Part shown: piece after piece, positions 1 to 6,877 of the stretch
Layout of the letters: every line of letters starts with the position of its first letter
Numbering within the stretch: position 1 is the first letter of the stretch
From: an uncultured Myxococcales bacterium
Lineage (GTDB): Bacteria; Myxococcota_A; Bradymonadia; UBA7976; UBA1532
Reading direction: 5' to 3'
Assembly: GCA_937896275.1 (NCBI GenBank)
Contig: CALBMW010000939.1
Span: forward strand, 1-11,840
Length of the DNA: 11,840 nt
The notes under the pieces: generated by a model
Database searches by the model: none
What the model was told of the DNA's origin: nothing
The model's input: only the letters and a program-made list of their open reading frames with translations
Position numbers and translations under genes: made by a program

Positions 1-2
1 CG

Positions 3-566
3 TCCAAGGGCGATGACCCCGCGCCCGCCGCCGACGTCGACGCGGGGGTGGGCGTGGACGCGGCCGCCGCCGGCGCCTGCGTCGATCAGCGGCCGAGTTA
101 CCCGCCCGGTCCCTACGGACTTGGTGAGGGCGCGATCATCGCCAACCTGGCCTTCACCGAGGCCGACGGGACGCCGCTCGACCTCGGCGCCGTGCACGCG
201 CCCTGCGCACAGAAGTTGTTGCTGGTGACGACCTCGGCCGGCTGGTGCACGGCGTGCCGCGAGGAGCAGCCCAAGCTCCAGGCGCTCTACCAGGACTTCG
301 AGGCGCGGGGCCTGGTGGTGATGGTCGCCTACTTCGAGAACGACGACTATGATCCGGCCGAGCTGTCGGGCGTGGTGCGTTGGAAGCAGCGCTACGGCCT
401 GAGCTTCCCCGTGGTGCTCGACGAGGCCTTTCAGTTCGGCGACTACTACGACCGCGCCCTGACGCCCATGACCATGCTGGTCGACCTCGAGACCATGGAG
501 ATCGAGCGGCTGATGACGGGCTACGACGACTCGACCCTGCGCGCAATCTTGGGAGCACGGCTTTGA
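3..566 (+). CDS. Thioredoxin-fold (redoxin/TlpA-like) exported protein, 5' partial
   Basis: The frame is open to the left edge, so the true start and any signal peptide lie outside the window; the GTG at 48 is only an internal candidate. The visible N-terminal part is an Asp/Ala/Pro-rich spacer, as is common behind the lipid anchor of myxobacterial lipoproteins. A thioredoxin fold follows: a beta strand (KLLLVTTSAGW), the redox motif WCTAC at bases 243-257, then a helix rich in E, Q and K. The later segment around TPMTMLVD supplies the cis-proline region (TP). This suggests a periplasmic thiol-disulfide oxidoreductase or peroxiredoxin-like protein, anchored or soluble. Its stop overlaps the start of the next gene (TTGA), so the two are probably cotranslated. 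The fold is clear; the partner and the direction of the redox reaction are unknown. Confidence 0.85.
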   Translation, partial: SKGDDPAPAADVDAGVGVDAAAAGACVDQRPSYPPGPYGLGEGAIIANLAFTEADGTPLDLGAVHAPCAQKLLLVTTSAGWCTACREEQPKLQALYQDFEARGLVVMVAYFENDDYDPAELSGVVRWKQRYGLSFPVVLDEAFQFGDYYDRALTPMTMLVDLETMEIERLMTGYDDSTLRAILGARL

Positions 567-1117
567 CGAACCCGGTGACCACGCCCTCCATCCGGGCCCT
601 GCTGCTGGCCGTTGGCTTGCTCTGGACGCCGACCTCCCACGCCGCCGAGGCGCCCACCGAGCCCGCAGCGGAGCGCCCGCCGGTGGCAGACTTCGGGTTG
701 CGCACGCTCGACGGCAAGAAGGTGAAGCTGTCGGACTACGCCGGCCAGGTCGTCCTGATCAGCTTCTGGGCGACCTGGTGCGCGCCCTGCAAGCAGGAGC
801 TGATCTTCCTCGATCCATTGCTGAAGAAGTACGGCGAGCAGGGGCTCGTGGTGCTGGCCATCAACACCGACAGCCCCAAGAGCCAGGCCGAGGTGCGCCG
901 CTTCGTCCGCACGCGCAACCTGCAGATGCCGGTCCTGCTCGATCCCGACGGCGAGGTGGTGCGGCGGCTCGACCCGCGCGCCGTGATGCCGTTCAGCCTC
1001 TACGTTGACCGCGCCGGGCGCCGCGCGCACGAGCACGAGGGCTTCTCGCCCGACGAGCCGCCGGCCATCGAGGCCCGCGTCATCGCGCTGCTGAAAGAAC
1101 CCGCGCCCGCCCCATGA
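563..1117 (+). CDS. TlpA-family periplasmic thiol-disulfide oxidoreductase
   Basis: A protein of 184 residues. I chose the TTG at 563 because it overlaps the upstream stop, has GGGAGC at 551-556 six bases ahead, and begins directly with a signal peptide (RALLLAVGLLWTPTSHA, cut near residue 27). The open frame runs back to 380, but there it only shadows the upstream gene; GTG at 575 is an alternative start. The mature protein has the TlpA/ResA pattern: 'FGLRTLDGKKVKLSDYAGQ', the strand LISFWATW, the active site WCAPC at residues 72-76, and a cis-Pro context at AVMPFSLYVDRAGR. Such proteins reduce or isomerise disulfides in the periplasm, often for cytochrome c maturation or for one dedicated partner. 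Its stop overlaps the next start (ATGA), which points to the outer-membrane protein downstream as a possible partner. No CcmG-specific feature is visible. Confidence 0.92.
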   Translation: MTNPVTTPSIRALLLAVGLLWTPTSHAAEAPTEPAAERPPVADFGLRTLDGKKVKLSDYAGQVVLISFWATWCAPCKQELIFLDPLLKKYGEQGLVVLAINTDSPKSQAEVRRFVRTRNLQMPVLLDPDGEVVRRLDPRAVMPFSLYVDRAGRRAHEHEGFSPDEPPAIEARVIALLKEPAPAP

Positions 1118-2619
1118 GGTACGCGGCGCTCGGACTGATCCTGTTGCCCTGCGTGGCCACCGCCCAGCCCACGGCGCTGCGGCTCGACGACCGCCTCGCG
1201 CTCGAGGGGCACGTCGACAACGGCAACCGACTGACGGACGACGATGACTACGGCGCGGCGCTCGAGCGGCTGATCGTCACGGGCAACGCCGGCGCGCTCA
1301 CCGCCAGCGTCGAGATCGACGCGGAGCTCTTCCAGGGTCGCCCCAGCGCCGCCTACCAGGACGACGCGCGCCTCGAGCGCATCTCGGTCGGCTACGACCT
1401 CGACGACTGGCAGGTGACCTTGGGTGACCTGCACCGGCAGCTGGGCCGGGGCATCGTCCTCTCGCTGCGCAAGATCGACGAGCTGGGCGAGGACACGACG
1501 CTCCAGGGTGGCCAGCTGTCGCTGTCGCTCGACGACCACGAGGCCGACCTCTTCGCGGGCCGCACCAACGCGTCCCAGCTCGACGCCGTCTCGCAGAAGC
1601 ACACGGAGGATCCCGGCGACGTGATCGCGGGCGGGGCCTACAGCTTCCACGGCCTGTCCTGGCTCACCGTCGGGGTGCACGGCCTGCACCTGCGGCCGCG
1701 GGTCGACGTGCTGCCCGAGGAGGGCCAGGATCACGCCAGCGCGCTCGGCGCCTTCCTCGAGACGCCTCCGCTCGGGGACGTGCTGGCGATTTACCTCGAG
1801 GCCGACTGGGAGGGCCGCCACGTGGCGGGCCAGGGCGAGCAGGCCAAGGCGATGTACGGCAGCGCGGATCTGACGCTGGGCGCCGTCGACGTGCTCCTCG
1901 AAGGCCTGCTGCTGGACCACTTCTTCGTGCGCGGCAGCCCCAACACCCTGCTTCGCAAACCCTTCGACTACGCGCAGCCGCCGACCCTGGAACGCTTCGA
2001 CCAGGAGGTCATCGACAACACCAACACCCGGGGCGGGAGAGCGAAGGTGTCCTACGCCCTGCTCGAGGGTGATCTGGTGCCGTATGTGAACGCCATGTAT
2101 CGACAGAACGACCCCGGCGACGAGGCCCAATTGGACCAACTGCACGCCTACGTCGGCGTCGACCTGGCCTACCAGGACGGGCGCTCCCGCGTCGGCCTGA
2201 GCGGCGGCTGGCGCCGCGAGCGGCAGCAGGACGAGATCGTGAAGGGCATGATCCACGGCGACGTGGACTGGCTTCAGGCCCTGCCCGCCGCCTGGGCGCT
2301 GCACCTGACCGTCAGCCACGAGTCCCGCGAGCTGGCCGGCAGGGACTACCTGCGCGGCACGACGCTCGTTGGCCTCGAGAAGGGCGGCCTCGGCGCGGCC
2401 ACGGCCGAGATCGGCTACGACACGCAGGACGACAGCGGCGACGTTCGCCAGGTCTTCGTGGCCGGCATCCTGTCGTGGGAGACCAGCCCCGATCTCGCCC
2501 TGCGGGCAACCGGCGGCAACCAGCGAGGCGGCCTCAAGTGCGTCGCCGGCGTGTGTCGCGACTTCCCCGCCTTCAGCGGCGGCCGGCTCGAGATCGTCGC
2601 CCGGCACGACCTGCTCTGA
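1114..2619 (+). CDS. Outer-membrane beta-barrel protein, DUF6029-like
   Basis: A protein of 501 residues with a short signal peptide (MRYAALGLILLPCVATA, cut after about residue 17). The rest is a series of alternating amphipathic strands with acidic turns and no hydrophobic helix, as in an outer-membrane barrel. The stretch 'VTLGDLHRQLGRGIVLSLRK' followed by 'LGEDTTLQGGQ' resembles the conserved N-terminal signature of DUF6029-type proteins (GDFYxxFGRGxxLxxR...DxxLxGG); I recall this from the family and could not search for it. The mature chain has only two cysteines, C476 and C481, near the C terminus (KCVAGVCRDFP). A disulfide there could be a substrate of the two thioredoxin-fold proteins encoded just upstream, with which it overlaps (ATGA). 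No substrate can be assigned. Confidence 0.82.
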   Translation: MRYAALGLILLPCVATAQPTALRLDDRLALEGHVDNGNRLTDDDDYGAALERLIVTGNAGALTASVEIDAELFQGRPSAAYQDDARLERISVGYDLDDWQVTLGDLHRQLGRGIVLSLRKIDELGEDTTLQGGQLSLSLDDHEADLFAGRTNASQLDAVSQKHTEDPGDVIAGGAYSFHGLSWLTVGVHGLHLRPRVDVLPEEGQDHASALGAFLETPPLGDVLAIYLEADWEGRHVAGQGEQAKAMYGSADLTLGAVDVLLEGLLLDHFFVRGSPNTLLRKPFDYAQPPTLERFDQEVIDNTNTRGGRAKVSYALLEGDLVPYVNAMYRQNDPGDEAQLDQLHAYVGVDLAYQDGRSRVGLSGGWRRERQQDEIVKGMIHGDVDWLQALPAAWALHLTVSHESRELAGRDYLRGTTLVGLEKGGLGAATAEIGYDTQDDSGDVRQVFVAGILSWETSPDLALRATGGNQRGGLKCVAGVCRDFPAFSGGRLEIVARHDLL

Positions 2620-2646
2620 CGAGACGGACGATTCGCCGACAGGCTC

Positions 2647-3174
2647 TCACGGCAGCAGCTTCATCTTGAACGCGCGCGCGACCAGCGCGGCCCGGGTGGG
2701 CACGCTGAGCTTGCCCCGCAGGTGCTCCACGTGGGCGCGCACCGTCTTCTCGGCCACGCCCAGGGCCTCGGCGATGTCCGGGTTGGTCTGACCCTCGGCC
2801 AGCAACCGCAGCACCTGCATCTCCCGCGGCGTGGGCCGCTCCCACGGCTCGGCGACCTCGTGTCCGCTCGTGAGCGTCGTGACGACGCAGCCCGTCGCGG
2901 GCACGCAGCACAGCGTATAGCGCCGGCCGTCCAACTCGACGGTGCGCAGCACGGTCCGATCTGCGCCCGCCTCGAGCAGTCGCCTGACGCATTCTTCGTG
3001 ACAGGGCAGGTGGGCCGCGCCCGCGGCGCCGCTCAGGGCCTGCGAGCAGCTGCTGACCGCCGGCCCCAGCAACGACGTCGCGGCCGTGTTCTGCTGGACG
3101 ACCACGCCGTTCGGATCGGAGACGAGCACCGCCACGGTGCGAGGGTCGACTTCGACATCGTCGGGGTCGCTCAT
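2647..3174 (-). CDS. LuxR-type HTH regulator with N-terminal PAS-like, Cys-rich domain
   Basis: A protein of 175 residues. Residues 112-172 form a GerE/LuxR helix-turn-helix: 'TPREMQVLRLLAEG', then 'NPDIAEALGVAEKTVRAHVEHLRGKL', with the usual TVRxHV recognition segment. The N-terminal part (about 10-100) looks like a small PAS domain ('AVLVSDPNGVVVQQNTAA'). It carries cysteines at 43, 58, 62, 89, 90 and 96, including PCHEEC. No receiver domain is present and no acidic phosphorylation pocket can be seen, so it is not a standard response regulator; a bound metal, cofactor or thiol switch is possible. The gene lies 33 bases downstream of the histidine kinase in the same direction, so the pair may be cotranscribed. 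Upstream of the ATG, GAGG sits only two bases away, a poor ribosome site. It converges on the + strand barrel gene with a 27-base gap. Confidence 0.88.
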   Translation of the reverse strand: MSDPDDVEVDPRTVAVLVSDPNGVVVQQNTAATSLLGPAVSSCSQALSGAAGAAHLPCHEECVRRLLEAGADRTVLRTVELDGRRYTLCCVPATGCVVTTLTSGHEVAEPWERPTPREMQVLRLLAEGQTNPDIAEALGVAEKTVRAHVEHLRGKLSVPTRAALVARAFKMKLLP

Positions 3175-3207
3175 GGCCTCAAGCTAGCAGCCGATCAGGC
3201 CGCTCGC

Positions 3208-4422
3208 CTACCGCGATGTGGCCTCGACTGAAGCGCGCTCGTCCGGCTCGGCGCCCCTTGACGTCGCGCCCGATCCCAGGTGCAGAAAGAAGGTCGCGCC
3301 GCCGCCGGGGCTCGGCTCGGCCCAGGCCGCGCCGCCATGACGCTCCGCGATGCGTCGCACGGTCGTGAGGCCCAGGCCGTCTCCCGGGAAGGCCAGCGCG
3401 GCCTCGAGCCGGTTGAAGGGGCGGAACAGGCCCTCGGCGTCGCCCGCCGAGAAGCCGATGCCGTTGTCGCGCACCATCAGCGTCCCCGGCGCGCCCACAG
3501 CCCACGAGACGCGGACCCAGGGCGCCTCCGCCGTGGACGAGTACTTCATCGCGTTCTCGATCAGGTTCTCGAGGGCCAGGCGCAGCAGCACCGGATCGGC
3601 GTGCACGGTCATGCCCTGCTCGACCTCGACGCGCGTCGCCACGCCCTTGCGACTGTAGGCCTCGCGCAGCCCCGCCTCGATGTCCAACGCCAGCCGCGTC
3701 ACGTCGACCATCGCGGGTTCGGGCAACGCGCGCTCGACCCGCGAGAGCCGGCCGAGGGCCGTGACCACTTCGTCGATGTGGCCGCAGCCCGACTCGATGC
3801 CGGCGAGCAAGTGGTGCGTGTCCGCGTCGGCCGTCGGGCCGAGCTCGTCGCTGAGGATGGCCGAGAAGCTCGCGACGGTCCGAAGGTGACGGCGCACGTC
3901 GTGCACGAGCGTGTGCGTGAAGGCCTCGAGCTCACGGTTGATCGCCGCGAGGTGGCGGTTGGCGACGGCCAACTCGGCGGTGCGGGCCTCGACGCGCTGC
4001 TCGAGCTCGGTCGTCAGCGCCGCCAGCGCCGTGGCGTCGCGACGCGCCTCGGTCACGTCCTTCTGAAGCGCCAGGAAGTGTGTCGTGACGCCGTCCTTGT
4101 CGCGCACGGCCGAGATGACGACCTCGGCGCGATAGAGGCTGCCGTCCTTGCGGCGGTTCTCGAACTCGCCGCGCCACTCCCCGCCGGAGATCAGCGACTT
4201 CCACAGCGCCTCGTAGGCGGAGGGGGGGGTGTTGCCGGACTGGAGAATGCGCGGGTTGAGGCCGAGGGCTTCCTCGAAGGTGTAGCCCGTGACCGCGGTG
4301 AAGCGTGGGTTGACGTAGACGATGCGCGCCGCCGTGTCAGTGACGACGATCAGGTTGGTGCTCTGGTCGATGGCGCGCCTGAGGAGGGCCTCGTCCAGCG
4401 GAGGAGGGGCCAGACTGTCCAT
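3208..4422 (-). CDS. PAS-domain sensor histidine kinase (soluble)
   Basis: A protein of 404 residues from the ATG at 4422, chosen because AGGGTGG lies four bases upstream; an in-frame ATG at 4458 would add 12 residues but has no good ribosome site. A PAS domain at about 20-130 shows 'IVVTDTAARIVYVNPRF', TGYT and NPRILQSG, followed by a PAC-like segment ending in KDVTEAR. A coiled-coil linker (about 135-165) leads to the H-box, FTHTLVHDVRRHLR, with His at residue 174. The catalytic domain has an N-box (ENLIENAMKY, 285-294), G1 (DNGIGF, 319-324), an F-box (LFRPF) and G2 (GDGLGL, 357-362). All ATP-binding motifs look intact. There is no membrane segment, so it probably senses a cytoplasmic cue. 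No receiver-domain partner is encoded in the window; the nearest regulator is the LuxR-type protein just downstream. Confidence 0.93.
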   Translation of the reverse strand: MDSLAPPPLDEALLRRAIDQSTNLIVVTDTAARIVYVNPRFTAVTGYTFEEALGLNPRILQSGNTPPSAYEALWKSLISGGEWRGEFENRRKDGSLYRAEVVISAVRDKDGVTTHFLALQKDVTEARRDATALAALTTELEQRVEARTAELAVANRHLAAINRELEAFTHTLVHDVRRHLRTVASFSAILSDELGPTADADTHHLLAGIESGCGHIDEVVTALGRLSRVERALPEPAMVDVTRLALDIEAGLREAYSRKGVATRVEVEQGMTVHADPVLLRLALENLIENAMKYSSTAEAPWVRVSWAVGAPGTLMVRDNGIGFSAGDAEGLFRPFNRLEAALAFPGDGLGLTTVRRIAERHGGAAWAEPSPGGGATFFLHLGSGATSRGAEPDERASVEATSR

Positions 4423-4531
4423 GGCACCACCCTGCGCCCGCCTCGGGGAATCCCGCATGGGCCGGATGGCCTAGGGGGCTCGACGGTCGGGATCGGGAGG
4501 CCCGTCATCGCGAGGCGGGGAAGCCGACGCC

Positions 4532-4568
4532 CCTTCGTTTGGCTCGGTTCAGCCTTCGTCTGGCTCGG
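4532..4568. repeat. Two 16-bp direct repeats, 21-bp period
   Basis: CCTTCGTTTGGCTCGG at 4532-4547 recurs with one change (T to C) at 4553-4568. The 21-base spacing places both copies on the same face of the helix. They lie in the 249-base gap between the kinase start (4422) and the end of the triheme cytochrome gene (4672), about 110-145 bases upstream of the kinase. The gap holds no convincing gene. I see no clear -35/-10 pair and no hairpin followed by a T-run. Confidence 0.55.
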
Positions 4569-4671
4569 GTGAGGCGGGCGTCGCTTTTCGCTTCGCCGCC
4601 CTCTTCGCCTCGGGCGGACGGGTGACCGCGAACCTCGAGCCGCCGGCGCTGCCCCTTCGCGTGACGGCCGA

Positions 4672-5736
4672 TCAGTCGTCGTCGTCGTCGTCCCCCTCCC
4701 CACCGACGGCGCCACCACCCGAGGCGCCCGCGAGCGCTTGGTAGATCGCCCGCACGTCGGCGTCACTCAGCTCGGCGCGCGACCACGCGGGCATGTAGCT
4801 GCCCCGGTTGCCGTAGTTGCGCCCGCCGTGGCCCTCGCGGACGATCTCGAGGGCTTCGCCGAGCCCCTCGCCGAGCATGCTCTTGCGCACGATCCCGCCG
4901 CGGCCGTCGACGCCGTGGCAGTTGGCGCAGAACCGCACGTGCAGGCCGCGGCCGTCGGCGGGCTTGGGGAAGTCACCGAGCCACGCCAGGATGTTCATCA
5001 GATCGTCGTCGCTCACGTCGGGGCCCGGGTAGGCGGGCATGGGGTCCCGGAAGCCGGTGCCCTCGCGCCCGTTGCGGACGACCCAGTTGGCGAAGCCGGT
5101 GACGGGGCTCCGCACCTGGGGGCCGCGGCTCGCGCCCTCGCCCTGCGCGCCGTGGCAGCCCGCGCAGGTTCTGCCGTAGACCTCGACCGGGCTGAGCGGA
5201 CCGGGGTCGGCGCCCCCGACGCCGTCGACCCCATTGGGTCCGGCGACCGCGAGGAAGCTGGCCAGGAAGGCCTCGATCGCGGCCACGTCGTCCGCGTTGA
5301 GCTGCGGGAACGGGGGCATCTCACCGGCGCCGCGCGTGATGATGGCGAAGGTGCCGGTCGCGCCCTGGATGGAGCCGGGGAAGACGTTGCCGTGGGACGC
5401 GTCGGCGCCGTGGCACACCGCGCAGTACTGGAAGTAGAGGGCCTCGCCCCCGCTGACGTCTCCGGCGTTGGCCCCGCCGTTGCCGCCCCCGGCGACCCTG
5501 CCGCCGCCGTTGTTGCCGCTGCCGCCGCCGTTGTTGCCGCTGCCGCCGCCGGGCGCGACCGCCCCACCGCCGATCGGCACGAAGGCCCCACCCCCGTTGG
5601 GCCCCGCCGGCCCGCTGCCGTCCCCGCCGCCCGACGGCCCTTGGGGCCCCGGGGTGGGGTCGAAGGCCTCGCAGCCCAGGGCCAACGCCAGCACCAGTCC
5701 GGCCCAGGCTGCCTTGCGGATCTTCACGTAGCTCAT
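4672..5736 (-). CDS. Triheme c-type cytochrome lipoprotein
   Basis: A protein of 354 residues. The signal peptide ends in LALALGC, a lipobox that makes C22 the lipid-bearing residue. A Gly/Asn/Pro-rich linker (about 28-95) includes two exact GGGSGNN units. Three class I-type cytochrome c modules follow, with heme sites CAVCH (105-109), CAGCH (191-195) and CANCH (270-274). Each has a plausible distal Met in an MP context: M140, M233 and M315. It ends in six Asp residues. The start is well supported by GGAGGT at 5743-5748, six bases upstream, and the ATG overlaps the stop of the molybdoenzyme gene by one base (TGATG), so translation is probably coupled. This suggests it is the direct electron acceptor, or donor, of that enzyme, held at a membrane by its lipid and extended on the flexible linker. 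The heme sites are certain; the partner is inferred. Confidence 0.93.
   Translation of the reverse strand: MSYVKIRKAAWAGLVLALALGCEAFDPTPGPQGPSGGGDGSGPAGPNGGGAFVPIGGGAVAPGGGSGNNGGGSGNNGGGRVAGGGNGGANAGDVSGGEALYFQYCAVCHGADASHGNVFPGSIQGATGTFAIITRGAGEMPPFPQLNADDVAAIEAFLASFLAVAGPNGVDGVGGADPGPLSPVEVYGRTCAGCHGAQGEGASRGPQVRSPVTGFANWVVRNGREGTGFRDPMPAYPGPDVSDDDLMNILAWLGDFPKPADGRGLHVRFCANCHGVDGRGGIVRKSMLGEGLGEALEIVREGHGGRNYGNRGSYMPAWSRAELSDADVRAIYQALAGASGGGAVGGEGDDDDDD
5501..5551. repeat. In-gene 21-bp tandem repeat (Gly/Asn linker)
   Basis: Two identical 21-base units, at 5501-5521 and 5522-5542, plus a partial third encode GGGSGNN repeats in the flexible linker of the triheme cytochrome. The period is a multiple of three, so a change in copy number would lengthen or shorten the tether without breaking the frame. 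Confidence 0.8.
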
Positions 5737-6842
5737 CAGAACACCTCCAGACGAATGGCGGCGGTCGCGTTCACGCCGTCGCTGATTTCAAGGTCACGAT
5801 CGGGTTGGGTGTTGCCGGCGCGATCGGTCGCGCGGGCCTCGATGCGGTAGCGCCCGGGCCGGGCGTCGAAGGTGAAGGCCCAGAGCGCCCAGACCGCGCG
5901 GAACGGATAGGGGAAGCGCTCGGGCGCCTTGAACTGCTCGACGCTGCGCAGCTCGGGGTGCTGGGCCAGGATCTCGTCGGGCGTGACCACGCGGGCCAGC
6001 TGCCAGGGGCCGCCGTCGACGCGTACCTCGACGCCTTCGACCCCCGCCCGGCCCGATGTCGCGAAGCCGAGGAGGGTCGCCTCACCGGCCGGGACGCTCA
6101 GGTTGTCCGTCGGCGAGGTGATTCGGCTGAACACCGGCGAGGTCAGATCATCGGTGAAGCCCGTGTCCTGGTAGGTGCCAAAGGCCGAGTCGTCGTCGGT
6201 CGCGGTGATGCGCTCGATCCACTTCACGCTGGCGAAGCCGAACCCGTCCGAAACCAGCAGGCGCACCGGGGCGCCGTGCTCGCGGGTCAGCGGGGCGCCG
6301 TTCATGTGCGTCACGAGCAGGGGCTCGACGCGCTCTTCCAGGCCGGCCGGAGCGTTCGCGTCCGGGATGCGATCGAGCGGCATGTTGTTGCGGAAGCCAT
6401 CGGCGCCGAACACATGGAGCCGGCGGGCCGCGCCCCGCTGCAGGCCCGCGCGCTCCAGGAACCTTCGCAGCGGCACGCCCCGCCAGACCGCGGTGCCCAC
6501 CAGGCCCTGGCCCGCGTTGGCGTCGACGACGCACTGCATGGTCTTGAGCACCTCGATCGCGTGGGCGGACTCGGCCTCGAGATCGGCCAGGGTGAGCGTC
6601 AGCGGTGAGTCCACCAAGCCGTCGACCGTCAGGCGCCAGCTCGTCGCGTCCGGCGCGGGCATGTGCCAGCCGGCGATGGACCCCTGGGCGCCGTTCTTCA
6701 CGAAGTAGTCGTCGACCGGCGTCAGGAAGGGCAGCGACAGGCCGGCCTGCAGCGGCTTGACGTCGTGCGTCGCGCAGCGCGTCAGGCCCAGGCCGATCAG
6801 CCCCAGCGCCGTGCGCTCGATGAAGGCGCGTCGGTGCATCAT
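5736..6842 (-). CDS. Sulfite oxidase-fold molybdoenzyme, Tat-exported
   Basis: A protein of 368 residues. The N terminus HRRAFIERTALGLIGLGL fits a twin-arginine signal (RRxFI), as expected for an enzyme exported with its molybdenum cofactor. Residues about 65-230 match the molybdopterin-binding domain (PF00174 type). They include 'WRLTVDGLVDSPLTLTLADL', the presumed Mo-ligand Cys at 104 (MQCVVDANAG), W..GVPLRRFLERAG, and 'APVRLLVSDGFGFASVKWIE'. Residues about 240-368 match the dimerisation domain (PF03404 type): GVEVRVDGGPWQLA, a Trp-rich WALWAFTF, and 'RYRIEARATDRAGNTQP'. The usual FVRNH motif reads FVKNG (47-51), and the usual CAGNRR reads CVVDAN, so the substrate may not be sulfite. The ATG at 6842 has TTGGAG seven bases upstream. 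The next gene, a triheme cytochrome, overlaps it by one base, as in sulfite dehydrogenase-cytochrome pairs. Confidence 0.9.
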   Translation of the reverse strand: MMHRRAFIERTALGLIGLGLTRCATHDVKPLQAGLSLPFLTPVDDYFVKNGAQGSIAGWHMPAPDATSWRLTVDGLVDSPLTLTLADLEAESAHAIEVLKTMQCVVDANAGQGLVGTAVWRGVPLRRFLERAGLQRGAARRLHVFGADGFRNNMPLDRIPDANAPAGLEERVEPLLVTHMNGAPLTREHGAPVRLLVSDGFGFASVKWIERITATDDDSAFGTYQDTGFTDDLTSPVFSRITSPTDNLSVPAGEATLLGFATSGRAGVEGVEVRVDGGPWQLARVVTPDEILAQHPELRSVEQFKAPERFPYPFRAVWALWAFTFDARPGRYRIEARATDRAGNTQPDRDLEISDGVNATAAIRLEVF

Positions 6843-6843
6843 C

Positions 6844-6853
6844 GGAGTACTCC
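6844..6853. promoter_or_regulatory. Perfect palindrome containing the ribosome site of the molybdoenzyme gene
   Basis: GGAGTACTCC is its own reverse complement and sits one base upstream of the ATG at 6842. Read on the - strand, its GGAG (6850-6853) is the apparent Shine-Dalgarno sequence. A protein bound here, or pairing within the message, would hide the ribosome site. The site is short, so chance is possible. Confidence 0.4.
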
Positions 6854-6877
6854 AATCTGTCGAGATCTGACTTGAAT

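Noticed and set aside
380..562. Upstream extension of the TlpA-like frame
   Set aside because: It overlaps the coding end of the first thioredoxin-fold gene and reads as Arg-rich shadow; the signal peptide begins just after the TTG at 563.
1000..2607. A 535-codon open frame on the - strand
   Set aside because: It is antisense to the DUF6029-like barrel, which has a signal peptide and coupled start. The - strand product is low-complexity in Val/Ala/Gly/Arg/Gln with no domain, as expected of a shadow frame in 70% G+C DNA.
2620..2646. Bidirectional terminator between the convergent barrel and LuxR-type genes
   Set aside because: The 27-base gap has no stable stem or T-run.
3208..4422. PAS domain of the kinase as a LOV photosensor
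   Set aside because: The segment reads NPRILQSG, without the flavin-binding Cys of the LOV motif (NCRFLQ), so it is an ordinary PAS domain of unknown ligand.
3280..4572. A long + strand open frame opposite the histidine kinase
   Set aside because: The kinase on the - strand has every conserved motif; the opposing product is Arg/Ala/Val-rich without recognisable features.
4575..4605. Intrinsic terminator after the triheme cytochrome gene
   Set aside because: Only an imperfect stem (five pairs, a mismatch, two pairs) is found, with no T-run on the proper side.
4738..5850. A 370-codon + strand frame opposite the triheme cytochrome
   Set aside because: It is a shadow of the CxxCH-containing gene and its Gly-rich repeats; no start signal or domain is visible.
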